The notes: generated by a model not told the origin, from the letters alone. A stretch of 64,000 nucleotides of DNA from Alicycliphilus denitrificans K601 (GCF_000204645.1 NC_015422.1:2869001-2933000), one strand, 5' to 3'; shown: positions 34,263 through 44,167, counted from the first letter of the stretch. Made by a program: numbers and translations.

Positions 34263-36056
34263 TCAGACCAGGGCCGGTTCTGGCTGCGGTTCGGCTACGG
34301 CACCGCTGGTCTCGGAGCCTTCCACTTCATCCGCTTCGCCGCTTCCGTTTTGCGCTTCATCGGCCAGGATCGGCTGGCGCGGATAGCACATCACGGCGGG
34401 CACGGTGCCTTGGTAGGCGAACCCCGGCACCTTGAGCAAGGCCGCGATGAACTCCTGCTTCTTGCCCGAGCGCGCCACCTTGAAGCCCGAGCCCATCGCC
34501 TTCTTCAACCCCACCTCGGCCGCGAGACTCTCCAGCTCGCTCATCGTGAACAGGTCAAGGAATGCCTTGTCCCACTGGAAGTACCGGCCTTCATCGACCT
34601 CGGCGTAGTTCAGGAGAAGCTCCAGGTCGCTAGTGCTGACGCCGAAGGCGGCGGACGCGGTGGCGGCCTGCAAGAGCCGCTCCAGTTGCGCCTCGGGTGC
34701 AGCATCCGCGCGTTGCAGCCCGCCCCGCACGCCGAAACCAGCACGTCCGGGCTGGCCCGCAATCCGCTCGAAGGCGTTGCGGAACTGCGCCTCGCGCAGA
34801 TCGGCACCGCGCCCGGCCAGCGCCAGGGCGATCAGCACGCGCTGGCTGCGCTGCGGTTCGGCCATCAGGGCCTTGGCCAGCCATTTGCGCCACTCCGTCA
34901 GGCGGTGCGCCGCCACGCGCTGCGGGGTCTGGTTCGCTGGTGCGACGGCTGCGGATTTCGCAGCGCTCTTGTTCCTTTTGCCAGCCTTCGCACTCCCCTT
35001 GCCCGCTGCCTCGGCCACTGCCGCCTGCGCGTCGCGCTGCGCCTTGCGCCACAGGGCGACCTTCTGGCTGTTGCATGCGGCATCGAAGCACAGCGACCGT
35101 GTGACCTCGCCGTAGCTGCCCGGCATCGCGGACACCGAACAGCCGAAGGACTGGCACCCCTGGCAGGAGGTGTACTGCGGGGCACCGACACCCAGGTCGC
35201 CCTCGGCTGTCAGCGGCAGCGGCGTGAAGCCGTCGGACGCCTTCACGATGCGGATGACCGGGAACTCGTCGCGCAGGGCATCGGCCCGGGCCTGGACCGC
35301 CTGCAAGGTCAGTTCCTCGAAATGGCTCGGGTGCTGGCAGTAGCCCTCGCCCAGGGATTCGGCGAACAGGCCCGCCTGCCGCGCCGAGTTGTGCGCGCAG
35401 CCGCCGCACTGCGCCGTGTCGAAGATCGCATCGGCCAGCCGACGCGCATAGCGACCCAACTGCGCCTTGAGCACGGCCACCGGCACCTTCTGCGCCAGGA
35501 TGCCCTCGAGCACGGTGTCCTGCTTGTCGGGGGGAATGCCCGAGAGCAGTTCGGCGTGGCCGAGCAGGATGGTGCGGCTGGTCAGCGCCTGCAGCACGGC
35601 AGGCGTACAGGCCAGCAGCGCCAGCCGCCGCTCCAGCACGTCGGGCGACCAGCCCATGAGGCGGGCGGTTTCCTCCTTGTCGCCGCGCTGGCGCAGGAGC
35701 TGGCGCTGGGCCGCATGGGCTTCCTCGGCGGGTGACATGTCCTCGCGGTGATAGTTCTCGATCACCGACATGGCCTCGGCGGTCTCGTCGCTGGCGTCCT
35801 TGATGACCACGGGCATGTCGTAGCCGTCTCCGAATACGTTCCTGGCGGCACGCCAGCGGCGTTCGCCCGCGATGATTTCGTAGCGGTCGGTGCCCGGAAT
35901 CGGCCTCACGACAATGGGTTCGAGCACGCCGACGGCGCGGATGCCCTCCTCCAGTTCGGCCATCTTGTCGGGATCGAAGTACGTGCGCGGGTTCCTGCCC
36001 TGGACGATCCGGCGGATCGGCAAGGTGGGCTGACTCGGGTGGGGGGTATCGGTCAC
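34263..36056 (-). CDS. PRTRC system ParB-family protein
   Basis: 597 aa from the GTG at 36056, chosen for its CAGGAGGCACC ribosome site; an upstream ATG would add 18 residues. The N-terminal ParB nuclease/CTPase-like domain has VGVLEPIVVRPIPG, IIAGERRWRAARN and VIENYHREDMSPAEEAHAAQ; a HTH region follows (KEETARLMGWSPDVLERRL). A Cys-rich section (CGGCAHNSARQ, CQGCQSFGC) may bind metal. The C-terminal half is long and PRTRC-specific. Partition role inferred with actin-like protein D; no ParA is present here. Confidence 0.9.
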   Translation of the reverse strand: MTDTPHPSQPTLPIRRIVQGRNPRTYFDPDKMAELEEGIRAVGVLEPIVVRPIPGTDRYEIIAGERRWRAARNVFGDGYDMPVVIKDASDETAEAMSVIENYHREDMSPAEEAHAAQRQLLRQRGDKEETARLMGWSPDVLERRLALLACTPAVLQALTSRTILLGHAELLSGIPPDKQDTVLEGILAQKVPVAVLKAQLGRYARRLADAIFDTAQCGGCAHNSARQAGLFAESLGEGYCQHPSHFEELTLQAVQARADALRDEFPVIRIVKASDGFTPLPLTAEGDLGVGAPQYTSCQGCQSFGCSVSAMPGSYGEVTRSLCFDAACNSQKVALWRKAQRDAQAAVAEAAGKGSAKAGKRNKSAAKSAAVAPANQTPQRVAAHRLTEWRKWLAKALMAEPQRSQRVLIALALAGRGADLREAQFRNAFERIAGQPGRAGFGVRGGLQRADAAPEAQLERLLQAATASAAFGVSTSDLELLLNYAEVDEGRYFQWDKAFLDLFTMSELESLAAEVGLKKAMGSGFKVARSGKKQEFIAALLKVPGFAYQGTVPAVMCYPRQPILADEAQNGSGEADEVEGSETSGAVAEPQPEPALV

Positions 36057-36068
36057 GGTGCCTCCTGT

Positions 36069-36088
36069 CTGCATCGGGTGGGATGCAG
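36069..36088 (-). repeat. Inverted repeat upstream of the parB start
   Basis: CTGCATC-gggtgg-GATGCAG, 12 bp upstream of the GTG. It lies in the parB 5' leader and could be an operator or a leader hairpin. Confidence 0.4.
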
Positions 36089-36277
36089 CCATGCTCCCGC
36101 GGCCCGGCTCACCTTCAAGGGTGCTCGCGCCCCTCGTCGACGGGCGATCGAACCATCTCCACCCAGGCCTGCAGCGCCAGGACCAGTTCGGCGCGGGCCG
36201 CTTGCTTCCGCAAGTGGAAAGTCACGTCGCCGGGCGCATTCAAGTCCTGCCTGCGTCTGTCGCAGCCAAATCTCCGC

Positions 36278-36316
36278 GCAGTACTGCATCAAATCTGGTG
36301 CAGTACTGCCTATAAT
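36278..36316 (+). promoter_or_regulatory. Promoter with twin GCAGTACTGC palindromes, probably leaderless
   Basis: Two identical perfect palindromes GCAGTACTGC at 36278-36287 and 36300-36309, 22 bp apart (two helical turns), then a perfect -10 (TATAAT, 36311-36316). The second palindrome fills the spacer between -35 and -10, the place bound by MerR-like regulators, and the next gene encodes such an HTH protein. The -10 sits 7 bp before the ATG at 36324, so the transcript would start at or next to the start codon. Confidence 0.7.
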
Positions 36317-36323
36317 TCGTGTA

Positions 36324-36809
36324 ATGGCAGGACTTCAATATCAAGCAGTGCATATACGCGAGTTACTGGGCGTCAGTCGCACTGATGTCCAGCGCTGGCT
36401 CAGCACGCTCCCGCCATTCAGTGAGTCGCCTACCCAGGCTCGAACCGCGCGGACTTTCACCATCAGCGATCTTGCGTTCTTCAGCATCGTGGCCATGCTC
36501 CACAAGCAGCTGGAAATGCCGCTGCGAACCATTGCCTGCTTCTCAGCCGACCTGCACGCATTGCTGAATGCTCCAGCCGCTTCAAACACCATGCCGACAC
36601 GTTACTTTGCGAACCAAGTCGACGGCCTCTGGCAAATTGGCACCGAGATTGACGGTGCCGTATCGCTGACTATCGATTCAGCGCCGATCTGGCGCGCTGT
36701 CTATGAATTTGTGGGGCTGGAGCCCAGCCCCCAGTCGCATCTTCCGTTCGGCCTGATGGCGGTGCCCTCACCTTCTGTAGAGCAGCCCAATGCACGGCGC
36801 ACTGGTTAA
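36324..36809 (+). CDS. MerR-like HTH regulator of the methylase-nuclease-helicase operon
   Basis: 161-aa protein with an N-terminal winged-HTH-like region (YQAVHIRELLGVSRTDVQRW, then ARTFTISDLAFFSIVAML) reminiscent of MerR proteins. The rest has no named domain. Its own promoter contains twin palindromes, so autoregulation is likely. It overlaps the methylase start by 20 bp, placing it first in the operon. It probably keeps the restriction-like genes silent until needed (inferred). Confidence 0.75.
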   Translation: MAGLQYQAVHIRELLGVSRTDVQRWLSTLPPFSESPTQARTARTFTISDLAFFSIVAMLHKQLEMPLRTIACFSADLHALLNAPAASNTMPTRYFANQVDGLWQIGTEIDGAVSLTIDSAPIWRAVYEFVGLEPSPQSHLPFGLMAVPSPSVEQPNARRTG

Positions 36810-39777
36810 CACTCTGCAAAGGCTTTGCGTGCCGCCAGAGTCAATCGTCGACTTTGGTGAGAAAGCGTCCGCCCGGCATCTGCGGTACATGGACCTGCTG
36901 CCCGGCGAACGATCGAGTGTTGTTGCGGAGCCGCTGCCCGAAGGTGCCGTGGAGGTCTCCGGAAAAGCTGCGGTTTACGTAGTTCGAAGGGAGCTGCTGG
37001 CCGGCCCGATCGAAGGCCAGAAGCTTGCGCAGTTGATGCGCACCGTGGCTTGTCGAGCCGACGCCGCATACCTTGCAGTGATTAACGCTGGCTCGACAAC
37101 CATCTACCGAGTGGGCTTCTACGCGGAAGGCGCGATGCCCACGGTCGAGTCAACCGTCGAGATGTCAGATCCGAATGGGTTGCGTGGGCTGCTCAACGAC
37201 GCAGCAGGCGGTGACGAACAGGATGTGGACCGCCTCTGGCTTGACGATTTGCTGTTCAAGCTGCTGACCCGGTCGGCTGACGCGCTTCGCAAGGCTTGCA
37301 GTCAGACGGAACTAAGCGACGAAGAGGTGCTGTCATTGATCGGTCGTGCGTTATTCACGCGATTTCTGGCGGATCGAGACATCGTTCGAAGCTCTGACCT
37401 TGATGCCATCGTCCGAGGTGCCGTCAGGCCTGATCAGTTGTTCGAAAATCCTCAAGCCCTAGTCCGAACTTTCGAGTGGCTGGATCAAGTATTTAACGGC
37501 GACCTCCTGGAACTACGGTCGAAGGACTACGAAGGCCTGATGCACGCGCTTGGGACGGCTGGTTCCAAGGTCTGCGACATCCTGTCTAACGTCATGGTGG
37601 GCTCCTACGACGGCCAGTTGTCACTGGACTGGGGTGGCCTGCGCTTTCAACACATTCCCGTGGATGTATTGAGTCAGGTGTACGAGCACTTTGCGCACCG
37701 CTACATGCCTGCGAAGGCGAAGAAGACCAGCATTCACTACACGCCGCGCGCCATTGCTGAGCTGGTTGTGGATGGGGTCTTCGGCGCAACCGCTCAAGAG
37801 AAGCGGCATGAAGTCACGGTGCTAGATCCGGCAGTTGGTGCTGGGGTATTCCTCGTACTGTCATTTCGCCGGCTCGTCGCCGAGACGTGGATGCACACCG
37901 GAAGCCGACCGAAGCGGGGAACGATCCGTGCGATCCTGACGAAACAGCTGTGCGGACTGGACATCAATCCGATCTCTATCAAGGTCGCAGCACTGAGCCT
38001 TTATCTTGCTGCACTGGAGCTGGACCCCGAGCCGCAGCCGCTGAGCGATCTGCGGTTCGAGCGTCTATTTGACAAGACACTGAGGTGCGTGGATGAGAAG
38101 TATCTCAATGGGGCCAAGGACGCAGAGCTTGGAAGTCTGAGCATGCAGCTACGCTCGATGGGGCCGTACGATATCGTTTTGGCCAATCCTCCTTGGACGA
38201 GGCTGCCGGGTCGTCTGAAAAAAGACCTGGACCGGACGGCCTACGCTGCCGACGAGAAGGCACCCCAAGGTGCAAAGAGCCTTGTGCCGAACCAGTGGCC
38301 GGACCTCGCCTTCATGTGGCGGTCAACCCAGTGGTGCAAGCCCGGGGGCGTGATCGGTTTGCTCGTCCATGCACGACTTCTGTTCAGCAGTGAGACCGCA
38401 CAAGCTCGTCGGCATTGGTTCTCGATGACACGGGTGACTGGCATCTTGAACGGGATGCATGTGCGCCAGGAGCCGAAAATCTGGCCGTCTAATAGTCAGC
38501 CATTTTGTGCGCTGGTGTCCATCAATTTACCGTCAAAGCCGGCCGACTCGTTCTACTTCCTCTCGCCTCGGCGGGAGCCGGCCCTTGGCAGACGACGGGA
38601 GATCCGTCTCGATCCAAAGGCCGCCATTCCTGTGCCGATGGAACTGGCAGTCCACGATCCTCACGCATTCAAATCGCTCTCCCGGGGCAGTGCGCTCGAC
38701 CTCGAACTAATCGGGCGGATCCATCGCGTTCCGCGCATCCCGATGAAGGAGTACTTGGACGAGCTTCATCTCGGGCTCCGGCAGGGCTTCATTCCAGGCG
38801 AGCAGGAGCTTCAGTATGCCGCGCATCTTCGTGGCCAGTATGTGCTAGAGGCTGCTGACAAGCCAACGCTTGTCGTGAATACAAGGCAACTGTCGAAAAT
38901 CGAGTCGCGCCATCCTGAGCTCAAGTTCCAGTGGCCTCGTGACCCTGACATCTATCGAGGGCCCCTTCTGCTGTTCAGAGAGGCGCCCAAGCAGCAGACT
39001 GTGCATCGTGGCGCCATCTACTGTGACAGCGACGTGGTGTTCAGCCGCTCGTTCTACGGGATGACCATCCCATCAAATCGAGCGTTTGAGGCCGACTACC
39101 TGTACGTGTTGTCATATGCCGACCTGCTGGCGTATTGGACATTGATGACGAGCTCGAAGTTCGGTGTCGAACGCGATATCTATAACCAGGTCGACTTCCT
39201 CAACTTCCCGGTGGTTCCACGTACCGAGCTGACAGCAGCGCAGGAAAGTCTCATCTCAAAAATGGCTGCGGACCTCAAGAGTGGCAAGCCGTCCTGGTCT
39301 TCGCTTAACAAGCTGGTCGCGGAAATCTACGAACTTTCGTCTTTTGACGAGGAGCTCATCGCTGACGCCCTGGAATTTGAGAATCCATATCCGGCCTCCA
39401 AGGCTCGCGCTTTGGCCTTGATTGATGAGGCAGACCCTCGCATCCACGCGTTCGCGCGAAGCATTGCATCTATCATCTCCGAGCTTGAGGATGTGGAAGT
39501 CCACGGCATCCCATGCGCTGTGACACCCGATGGCGACCGGGTGTGGCAGTTTGTTCGGCTGACTGCTGGCGCCCAGGCTGCGCTCGATCGTGAGCAGGTC
39601 CATGCCCTTTTGCAGCACGCGCCTGACACATTGATGTCCTCAGAGATCCGACTTCAGCTCGGTCCACGTGACTGGTTGATCGGTCGTCTGCGTCAAGGCA
39701 GGTACTGGTCTCGCAGCCAAGCCCGCCTTCTTGCGTTGGACCTGATCCATCAGGGCTTGTTCTCGTCCGAGCATTGA
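36790..39777 (+). CDS. Large N6-adenine DNA methyltransferase
   Basis: 995-aa enzyme. A ~250-residue N-terminal region resembles the restriction-like N-termini of type IIG/ISP-like proteins but shows no clear PD-(D/E)XK motif. The methylase core has HYTPRAIAELVV, the SAM loop VLDPAVGAGVFLV (~345) and the catalytic NPPW (LANPPWTRLPG, ~465). The C-terminal ~400 residues look like a target-recognition and helical domain. No RBS is evident, so translation is probably coupled to the overlapping regulator gene. Adenine-N6 specificity is from the NPPW motif. Confidence 0.88.
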   Translation: MHGALVNTLQRLCVPPESIVDFGEKASARHLRYMDLLPGERSSVVAEPLPEGAVEVSGKAAVYVVRRELLAGPIEGQKLAQLMRTVACRADAAYLAVINAGSTTIYRVGFYAEGAMPTVESTVEMSDPNGLRGLLNDAAGGDEQDVDRLWLDDLLFKLLTRSADALRKACSQTELSDEEVLSLIGRALFTRFLADRDIVRSSDLDAIVRGAVRPDQLFENPQALVRTFEWLDQVFNGDLLELRSKDYEGLMHALGTAGSKVCDILSNVMVGSYDGQLSLDWGGLRFQHIPVDVLSQVYEHFAHRYMPAKAKKTSIHYTPRAIAELVVDGVFGATAQEKRHEVTVLDPAVGAGVFLVLSFRRLVAETWMHTGSRPKRGTIRAILTKQLCGLDINPISIKVAALSLYLAALELDPEPQPLSDLRFERLFDKTLRCVDEKYLNGAKDAELGSLSMQLRSMGPYDIVLANPPWTRLPGRLKKDLDRTAYAADEKAPQGAKSLVPNQWPDLAFMWRSTQWCKPGGVIGLLVHARLLFSSETAQARRHWFSMTRVTGILNGMHVRQEPKIWPSNSQPFCALVSINLPSKPADSFYFLSPRREPALGRRREIRLDPKAAIPVPMELAVHDPHAFKSLSRGSALDLELIGRIHRVPRIPMKEYLDELHLGLRQGFIPGEQELQYAAHLRGQYVLEAADKPTLVVNTRQLSKIESRHPELKFQWPRDPDIYRGPLLLFREAPKQQTVHRGAIYCDSDVVFSRSFYGMTIPSNRAFEADYLYVLSYADLLAYWTLMTSSKFGVERDIYNQVDFLNFPVVPRTELTAAQESLISKMAADLKSGKPSWSSLNKLVAEIYELSSFDEELIADALEFENPYPASKARALALIDEADPRIHAFARSIASIISELEDVEVHGIPCAVTPDGDRVWQFVRLTAGAQAALDREQVHALLQHAPDTLMSSEIRLQLGPRDWLIGRLRQGRYWSRSQARLLALDLIHQGLFSSEH

Positions 39778-39789
39778 GCGGCAACCGGC

Positions 39790-40497
39790 ATGTCCTTCAA
39801 CCTCGGAACGCCTCCAGTCGGACTGCCGCCATATTCGCCATGGACTGCACGTCATTTGCGGACAATTGAACGCGCTATCGCCATTGCGTGGGGGCGACTG
39901 ATGAGCCAACCAGCTTTCGTCGCATGGGTTCAGACAGCCATTGAGCGCGACATCACCATCCAGCTTCAAAAGCAACTGGTTTTGCTACTGAACACCAACG
40001 AGGTGCGAGGCTTTTCTGCAGCTTTTTTCGCACCTCCCATACGTGGCCAGGAGGTAGAGAATCACTCTGGATCTGAAAAGGAAAAAAGGCCGGATCTGAC
40101 CTTTCATCGCCTGGCAGCAAGGCCGGTGGACACGCAGAACGCTCAGTTCTATGAGTGCAAGATCATCGGTCGTGGGCGGACGCTTGACGACTATCACGAC
40201 GAAGGTGTCATGCGTTTTGTGGATGGTCGATACGCCTGGGCCATGCCGCATGCCGGCATGATTGCCTACGTGTCACCACCTCCCCCCGCAGTCGCGGACG
40301 TCGCACTGAGTGGCTACTGGACAAAAGCTCGTTCAGGCGCACTCGCCAGTGGCTTGCTTACAGGCAAGCTCCAGGTAGACGCGGCAACTGGGCCGACGGT
40401 TGCGATCAGTATTCACCAGCGAACGTTCCCGCTGCCCGATCAGCAGCATCCAGGCGACATCGCCTTGCGCCATCTATGGTTGTCAGCGGTGGAATAA
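39790..40497 (+). CDS. PD-(D/E)XK-like putative nuclease
   Basis: 235-aa protein of no named family. A central segment has RPDLTFHR (Asp-102) and, 20 residues later, FYECKIIGRG (Glu-122, Lys-124), matching the D...ExK active-site spacing of restriction-type nucleases. The N-terminal ~80 residues are helical. It starts 12 bp after the methylase and is therefore its natural cleavage partner (inferred). Confidence 0.65.
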   Translation: MSFNLGTPPVGLPPYSPWTARHLRTIERAIAIAWGRLMSQPAFVAWVQTAIERDITIQLQKQLVLLLNTNEVRGFSAAFFAPPIRGQEVENHSGSEKEKRPDLTFHRLAARPVDTQNAQFYECKIIGRGRTLDDYHDEGVMRFVDGRYAWAMPHAGMIAYVSPPPPAVADVALSGYWTKARSGALASGLLTGKLQVDAATGPTVAISIHQRTFPLPDQQHPGDIALRHLWLSAVE

Positions 40498-40820
40498 ACG
40501 CTGCGCCCCCTTTGGCCGCCAGGGCTGTTCTCAACATCGGCTTTGGCAGGAGCTGACACCGAAGTTCGGAATCGCAACGTCCCTTGTCAGTCTGAAGCTG
40601 CCACGCCAGAGGTAGGTTCTGCAGCGATAGGCGTCGTCCACCCGCGGACCGCCAAAGACAGATCCGCGGCAGATCGCTGCCACCAATGAGCCTGATCACA
40701 TTTTCACGGTGCTGATTTCTGCTCCGTCGTGACCCAATGCTGCATTTACTATATGAGTCTCCGGGGCGAAACGGTGCGTCACCGGTGGCGCTCGAACGCT
40801 TCTGCAAGGATTTATCTCTC
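40498..40820 (+). other. 323-bp gap before the helicase gene
   Basis: No supported gene. A possible -10-like element (TACTAT near 40.75 kb) could give the helicase its own promoter. In-frame codons from 40737 precede the helicase start but are not protein-like, and the ATG at 40821 has AAGGA upstream. Confidence 0.4.
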
Positions 40821-43418
40821 ATGGCATTCAAGAAGCCGACAACTCACGCTGCTGTTCCAGAAAGCCCCGACCGGTTGTTTCGCGATCTTCCACGACGCAA
40901 GCACGCCAGCTTGTTCGATCATCAGGGGCAGGTGCTGCGCAACTACGTGGCGCACGCGTTGGACGTGCCAGATGTAGCGCTGCAACTACCAACCGGCAGC
41001 GGCAAGACGTTGGTGGGTCTCCTTCTGGCCGAGTGGCGGCGGCGCAAGTTCCGCGAACGCATCGTCTACCTTTGCCCTACCCGGCAGCTTGTTCACCAGG
41101 TCGCTGAGGAAGCGTCGGCGAAGTACGGTCTGACCGTTGAGCCGTTCACGGGCAAGATCAAGAACTACTCACCAGAGGCAAAGACCGCGTACCAGGACGG
41201 CGACCGCATCGCCGTGACGACGTACAACAGCCTCTTCAACACCAATCCGTTCTTCGATAGCCCGGACATCATCATCATCGACGATGCCCACGCTGCCGAG
41301 AACTACATGGCGAGCCAATGGACCTTGCGCGTGAGCCGGTTCGAGCCGAATGACAAAGCGCTGTTCACGGCCATGGCAAGCGTGATCAAGGCAGTGCTTC
41401 CTCCGCACAACTACACCCGCCTGACCGGCGACTGGCAAAGCGTTGACGACATCAGTTGGGTCGATAAGATCCCGGGCCACTTATTAACTGAAATCGCGGC
41501 CGAACTGCGGGCTACCATAACCGCGAACGTCGGCGATACGGATCATCGCTATTCATGGCGCATGTTGGCCAACCATCTCCATGCATGCCAGTTGTACGTC
41601 TCGTCCAGCGAGATCATGCTGCGACCGCTGATCCCGCCGACTTGGTCCCACGGTCCGTTTGCCGGCGCAAAACAGCGGATCTTCATGTCTGCCACACTGG
41701 GTGCAGGCGGAGACTTGGAGCGACTCACCGGACGTCCGCGGATCAAGCGCCTGCCAATCCCCGAGGGGTGGGATCGCCAAGGCATCGGGAGGCGCTTTTT
41801 CATGTTTCCGGAGAAGTCACTTACCGAAGAGCAGACGCTGCAGTTGCGGCGCGACCTGATGCGCAAGGCCGGCCGCAGCCTAGTGCTGACGCCCAACAAG
41901 CCGGACGCCGAAACGGTGAGCAAGGACGTGACCGAGCACCTGAAGTATCCGGTGTTCACGGCCGACGATCTCGAAGTCAGCAAGACAGGCTTTACGAGCT
42001 CTGCGCATGCAGCTGCCGTGATCGCCAACCGCTACGACGGGATCGACTTTCCCGATGACGACTGCCGACTGCTGTTTGTAGAGGGCCTGTCCCGAACGAC
42101 AAATCTGCAAGAACGCTTCCTCATCAACCGCATGGGGGCGAACCTGCTGTTCAATGAGCGCATCCAGACGCGCGTACTGCAGGCAATCGGGCGCTGCACG
42201 CGTGGCTTGAACGACTATTCTGCTGTTGTGATCACCGGCGACGAACTGTCGGCCTACCTGACTGATCGCAAGCGTCGGGCGTTCTTCCATCCTGAACTAC
42301 AGGCAGAGTTGGAATTCGGGGTCGACCAGTCGACCAGGATCACGGCGCAGGATCTGCTCGACAACTTCGCTATCTTCCTGGACCACGATGAGGACTGGGA
42401 AGAAGCGAACCAGGGCATCCTTGATGCGCGCGAAGCAGCGACGCAGGCCAAGTTCCCCGCCATGGACCAGCTGGAGGCGGTCGTGGCCCAGGAAATTGCC
42501 TGGCAGACAGCCATGTGGAACGAGGACTACATCAAGGCCTACGATGCGGCGCGCGATGTCCTAGGCGGCCTCACCGACCCGGCCTTGCGCGGCTACCGCG
42601 CGCTGTGGCACTACTTGGCCGGCACATCGGCCGAGGTTGCCTCGGCCGCAGGGGAAGCAGGTTTCGACACGCACGCGCGCGCCCAATACCGCAAGGCCAA
42701 GGAAGCCGCCGCCGGCATTCCCTGGCTCATCGGGCTGGCCCGCGGCGGCACAACAACAGCGCCAACGCCCGAAGAAGTCGGTCACGGCACGCTGCTGCTG
42801 CAGGTCGAACAACTGGAAGCACAACTCGTTAAGCTGGGCACGCTGCACAACCGCGAGTTCTCTGCTCGCGAGAACGCAATACGCGAGGGGCTGAAGGACG
42901 GCAAGACCTTCGAGCAAGCTCAAGTTCTCCTGGGTGAGCACCTGGGCTTCAACGCAGGCAAGCGGGAAGACGACGCCTCACCTGACCCCTGGTGGATCGT
43001 CGGCAACATAGCGCTGGTCTTCGAGGATCATGCAAACGCCAAGGGTGAAACATCCACAATCGACGCCACCAAAGCGCGCCAGGCCGCTTCTCATCCCGAC
43101 TGGATGCGGGAGCATGTGCCTGCATCGTCTGGTGCGCAGATTCAGCCGGTACTGGTGACGCCAGCGAAGAAGGCCAAGGACGGAGCGATGCCGCACCTAG
43201 CCCGCGTCTCTCATTGGGATCTCGACGATTTCCGGCGGTGGGCAGACCAGGCTCTCGTCACCGTCCGAGACCTCCGCAGGGATTTTCATGAGTCCGGCGA
43301 TCTCGCTTGGCGGGCGCAGGCAGCCCAAGCACTTAGTGACAGCCGTGCCGACGCACCAGGCCTCTTTGCATGGCTGGCCGCACGGCCAGCTCGAGAGCAT
43401 CTGACCGGCGTGCCCTGA
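40821..43418 (+). CDS. DEAD/DEAH (XPD/DinG-like) helicase
   Basis: 865-aa superfamily 2 helicase. Walker A LPTGSGKT (~56), motif II IIIIDDAHAAEN (DDAH, ~152), motif III FMSATLGAG (~289) and motif VI LQAIGRCTRGLND (~453). The C-terminal ~400 residues are helical with no recognised domain. No iron-sulfur Cys set is visible, unlike XPD/DinG proper. It follows the methylase and nuclease-like genes and probably completes a restriction-type complex that translocates or unwinds DNA (inferred). Confidence 0.85.
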   Translation: MAFKKPTTHAAVPESPDRLFRDLPRRKHASLFDHQGQVLRNYVAHALDVPDVALQLPTGSGKTLVGLLLAEWRRRKFRERIVYLCPTRQLVHQVAEEASAKYGLTVEPFTGKIKNYSPEAKTAYQDGDRIAVTTYNSLFNTNPFFDSPDIIIIDDAHAAENYMASQWTLRVSRFEPNDKALFTAMASVIKAVLPPHNYTRLTGDWQSVDDISWVDKIPGHLLTEIAAELRATITANVGDTDHRYSWRMLANHLHACQLYVSSSEIMLRPLIPPTWSHGPFAGAKQRIFMSATLGAGGDLERLTGRPRIKRLPIPEGWDRQGIGRRFFMFPEKSLTEEQTLQLRRDLMRKAGRSLVLTPNKPDAETVSKDVTEHLKYPVFTADDLEVSKTGFTSSAHAAAVIANRYDGIDFPDDDCRLLFVEGLSRTTNLQERFLINRMGANLLFNERIQTRVLQAIGRCTRGLNDYSAVVITGDELSAYLTDRKRRAFFHPELQAELEFGVDQSTRITAQDLLDNFAIFLDHDEDWEEANQGILDAREAATQAKFPAMDQLEAVVAQEIAWQTAMWNEDYIKAYDAARDVLGGLTDPALRGYRALWHYLAGTSAEVASAAGEAGFDTHARAQYRKAKEAAAGIPWLIGLARGGTTTAPTPEEVGHGTLLLQVEQLEAQLVKLGTLHNREFSARENAIREGLKDGKTFEQAQVLLGEHLGFNAGKREDDASPDPWWIVGNIALVFEDHANAKGETSTIDATKARQAASHPDWMREHVPASSGAQIQPVLVTPAKKAKDGAMPHLARVSHWDLDDFRRWADQALVTVRDLRRDFHESGDLAWRAQAAQALSDSRADAPGLFAWLAARPAREHLTGVP

Positions 43419-44115
43419 GTTTCGCCTCCAAGCCCATCCATGCTTCCCACAGCACATCACTCTGCGAACACGGCGATCAATATCGCCGTCTTGGGCGAAG
43501 AGGCTCGCGAAATCGACGGGCAGGCTGTGCAGATTGTCAGCTCACCCCCGGGTGGTCGCGCGGATGTTCCGCGTCGCTGGCACCAAGAACCGGGAGCATG
43601 TTGGATGAACTGGAAGACGCGCTTAGGGCATTGCAGGCCGTTGTGGTGGAAGCTTCGTCGCCACCTGCCCGGACTGCAGCGCCCGCAGTAACCCGATTTG
43701 CTTTCCCGTCTGTTGGCGTCGCTGGGCATCTGGTCTCGTTGAGCACTGAAAGCAATCCCGAGGAACCGAGCGAGTAGCTCTTGTGCAGGATGTAGAGGTC
43801 GCAATGGAGATCAGCTCAGAACGTCTCGCGTAGCGTCTATAAGGCTGCTGTCGCAGCCTGGACGCCCGTTCCTGGAGGATTCATTGTCATCGTTAGTCAA
43901 GTGACCGGTTTCGGCCACAGCCGTCGAACGCCAGCTAACGGCGACTGTCTCAAACCAGCCCGAATCGGCCCCACACATGGCGCCCGCGAGGACAGCCGCT
44001 AGCCGGGACTGCGAGTTCGGCCTGCTGCCTGACAACAGCCGGTCGCCCTCCGTCTCCCCGGCAGAGGAGGGGCTTAGCGGCAGACCTTCTGATTGATCAG
44101 ATTTCTGTCTGTTCT
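43419..44115 (+). other. About 700 bp between the helicase and IS66; only decayed frames
   Basis: No recognised gene. Short frames, such as 43598-43777 (MLDELEDALRALQAVVVEAS...), look protein-like but change frame, suggesting degraded sequence. It ends exactly at the IS66 left end and has no similarity that I can see to the rest of the DUF1845 gene on the far side. Confidence 0.4.
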
Positions 44116-44167
44116 GTAAGCGCACGGCAAACCCATGTTGACCGCCGCTGGCGGCCATGGCTGATGA

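Noticed and set aside
36093..36277. Extension of the HTH regulator frame upstream of 36324
   Set aside because: Upstream codons overlap the parB start region and the promoter; the TATAAT at 36311 would be inside the gene.
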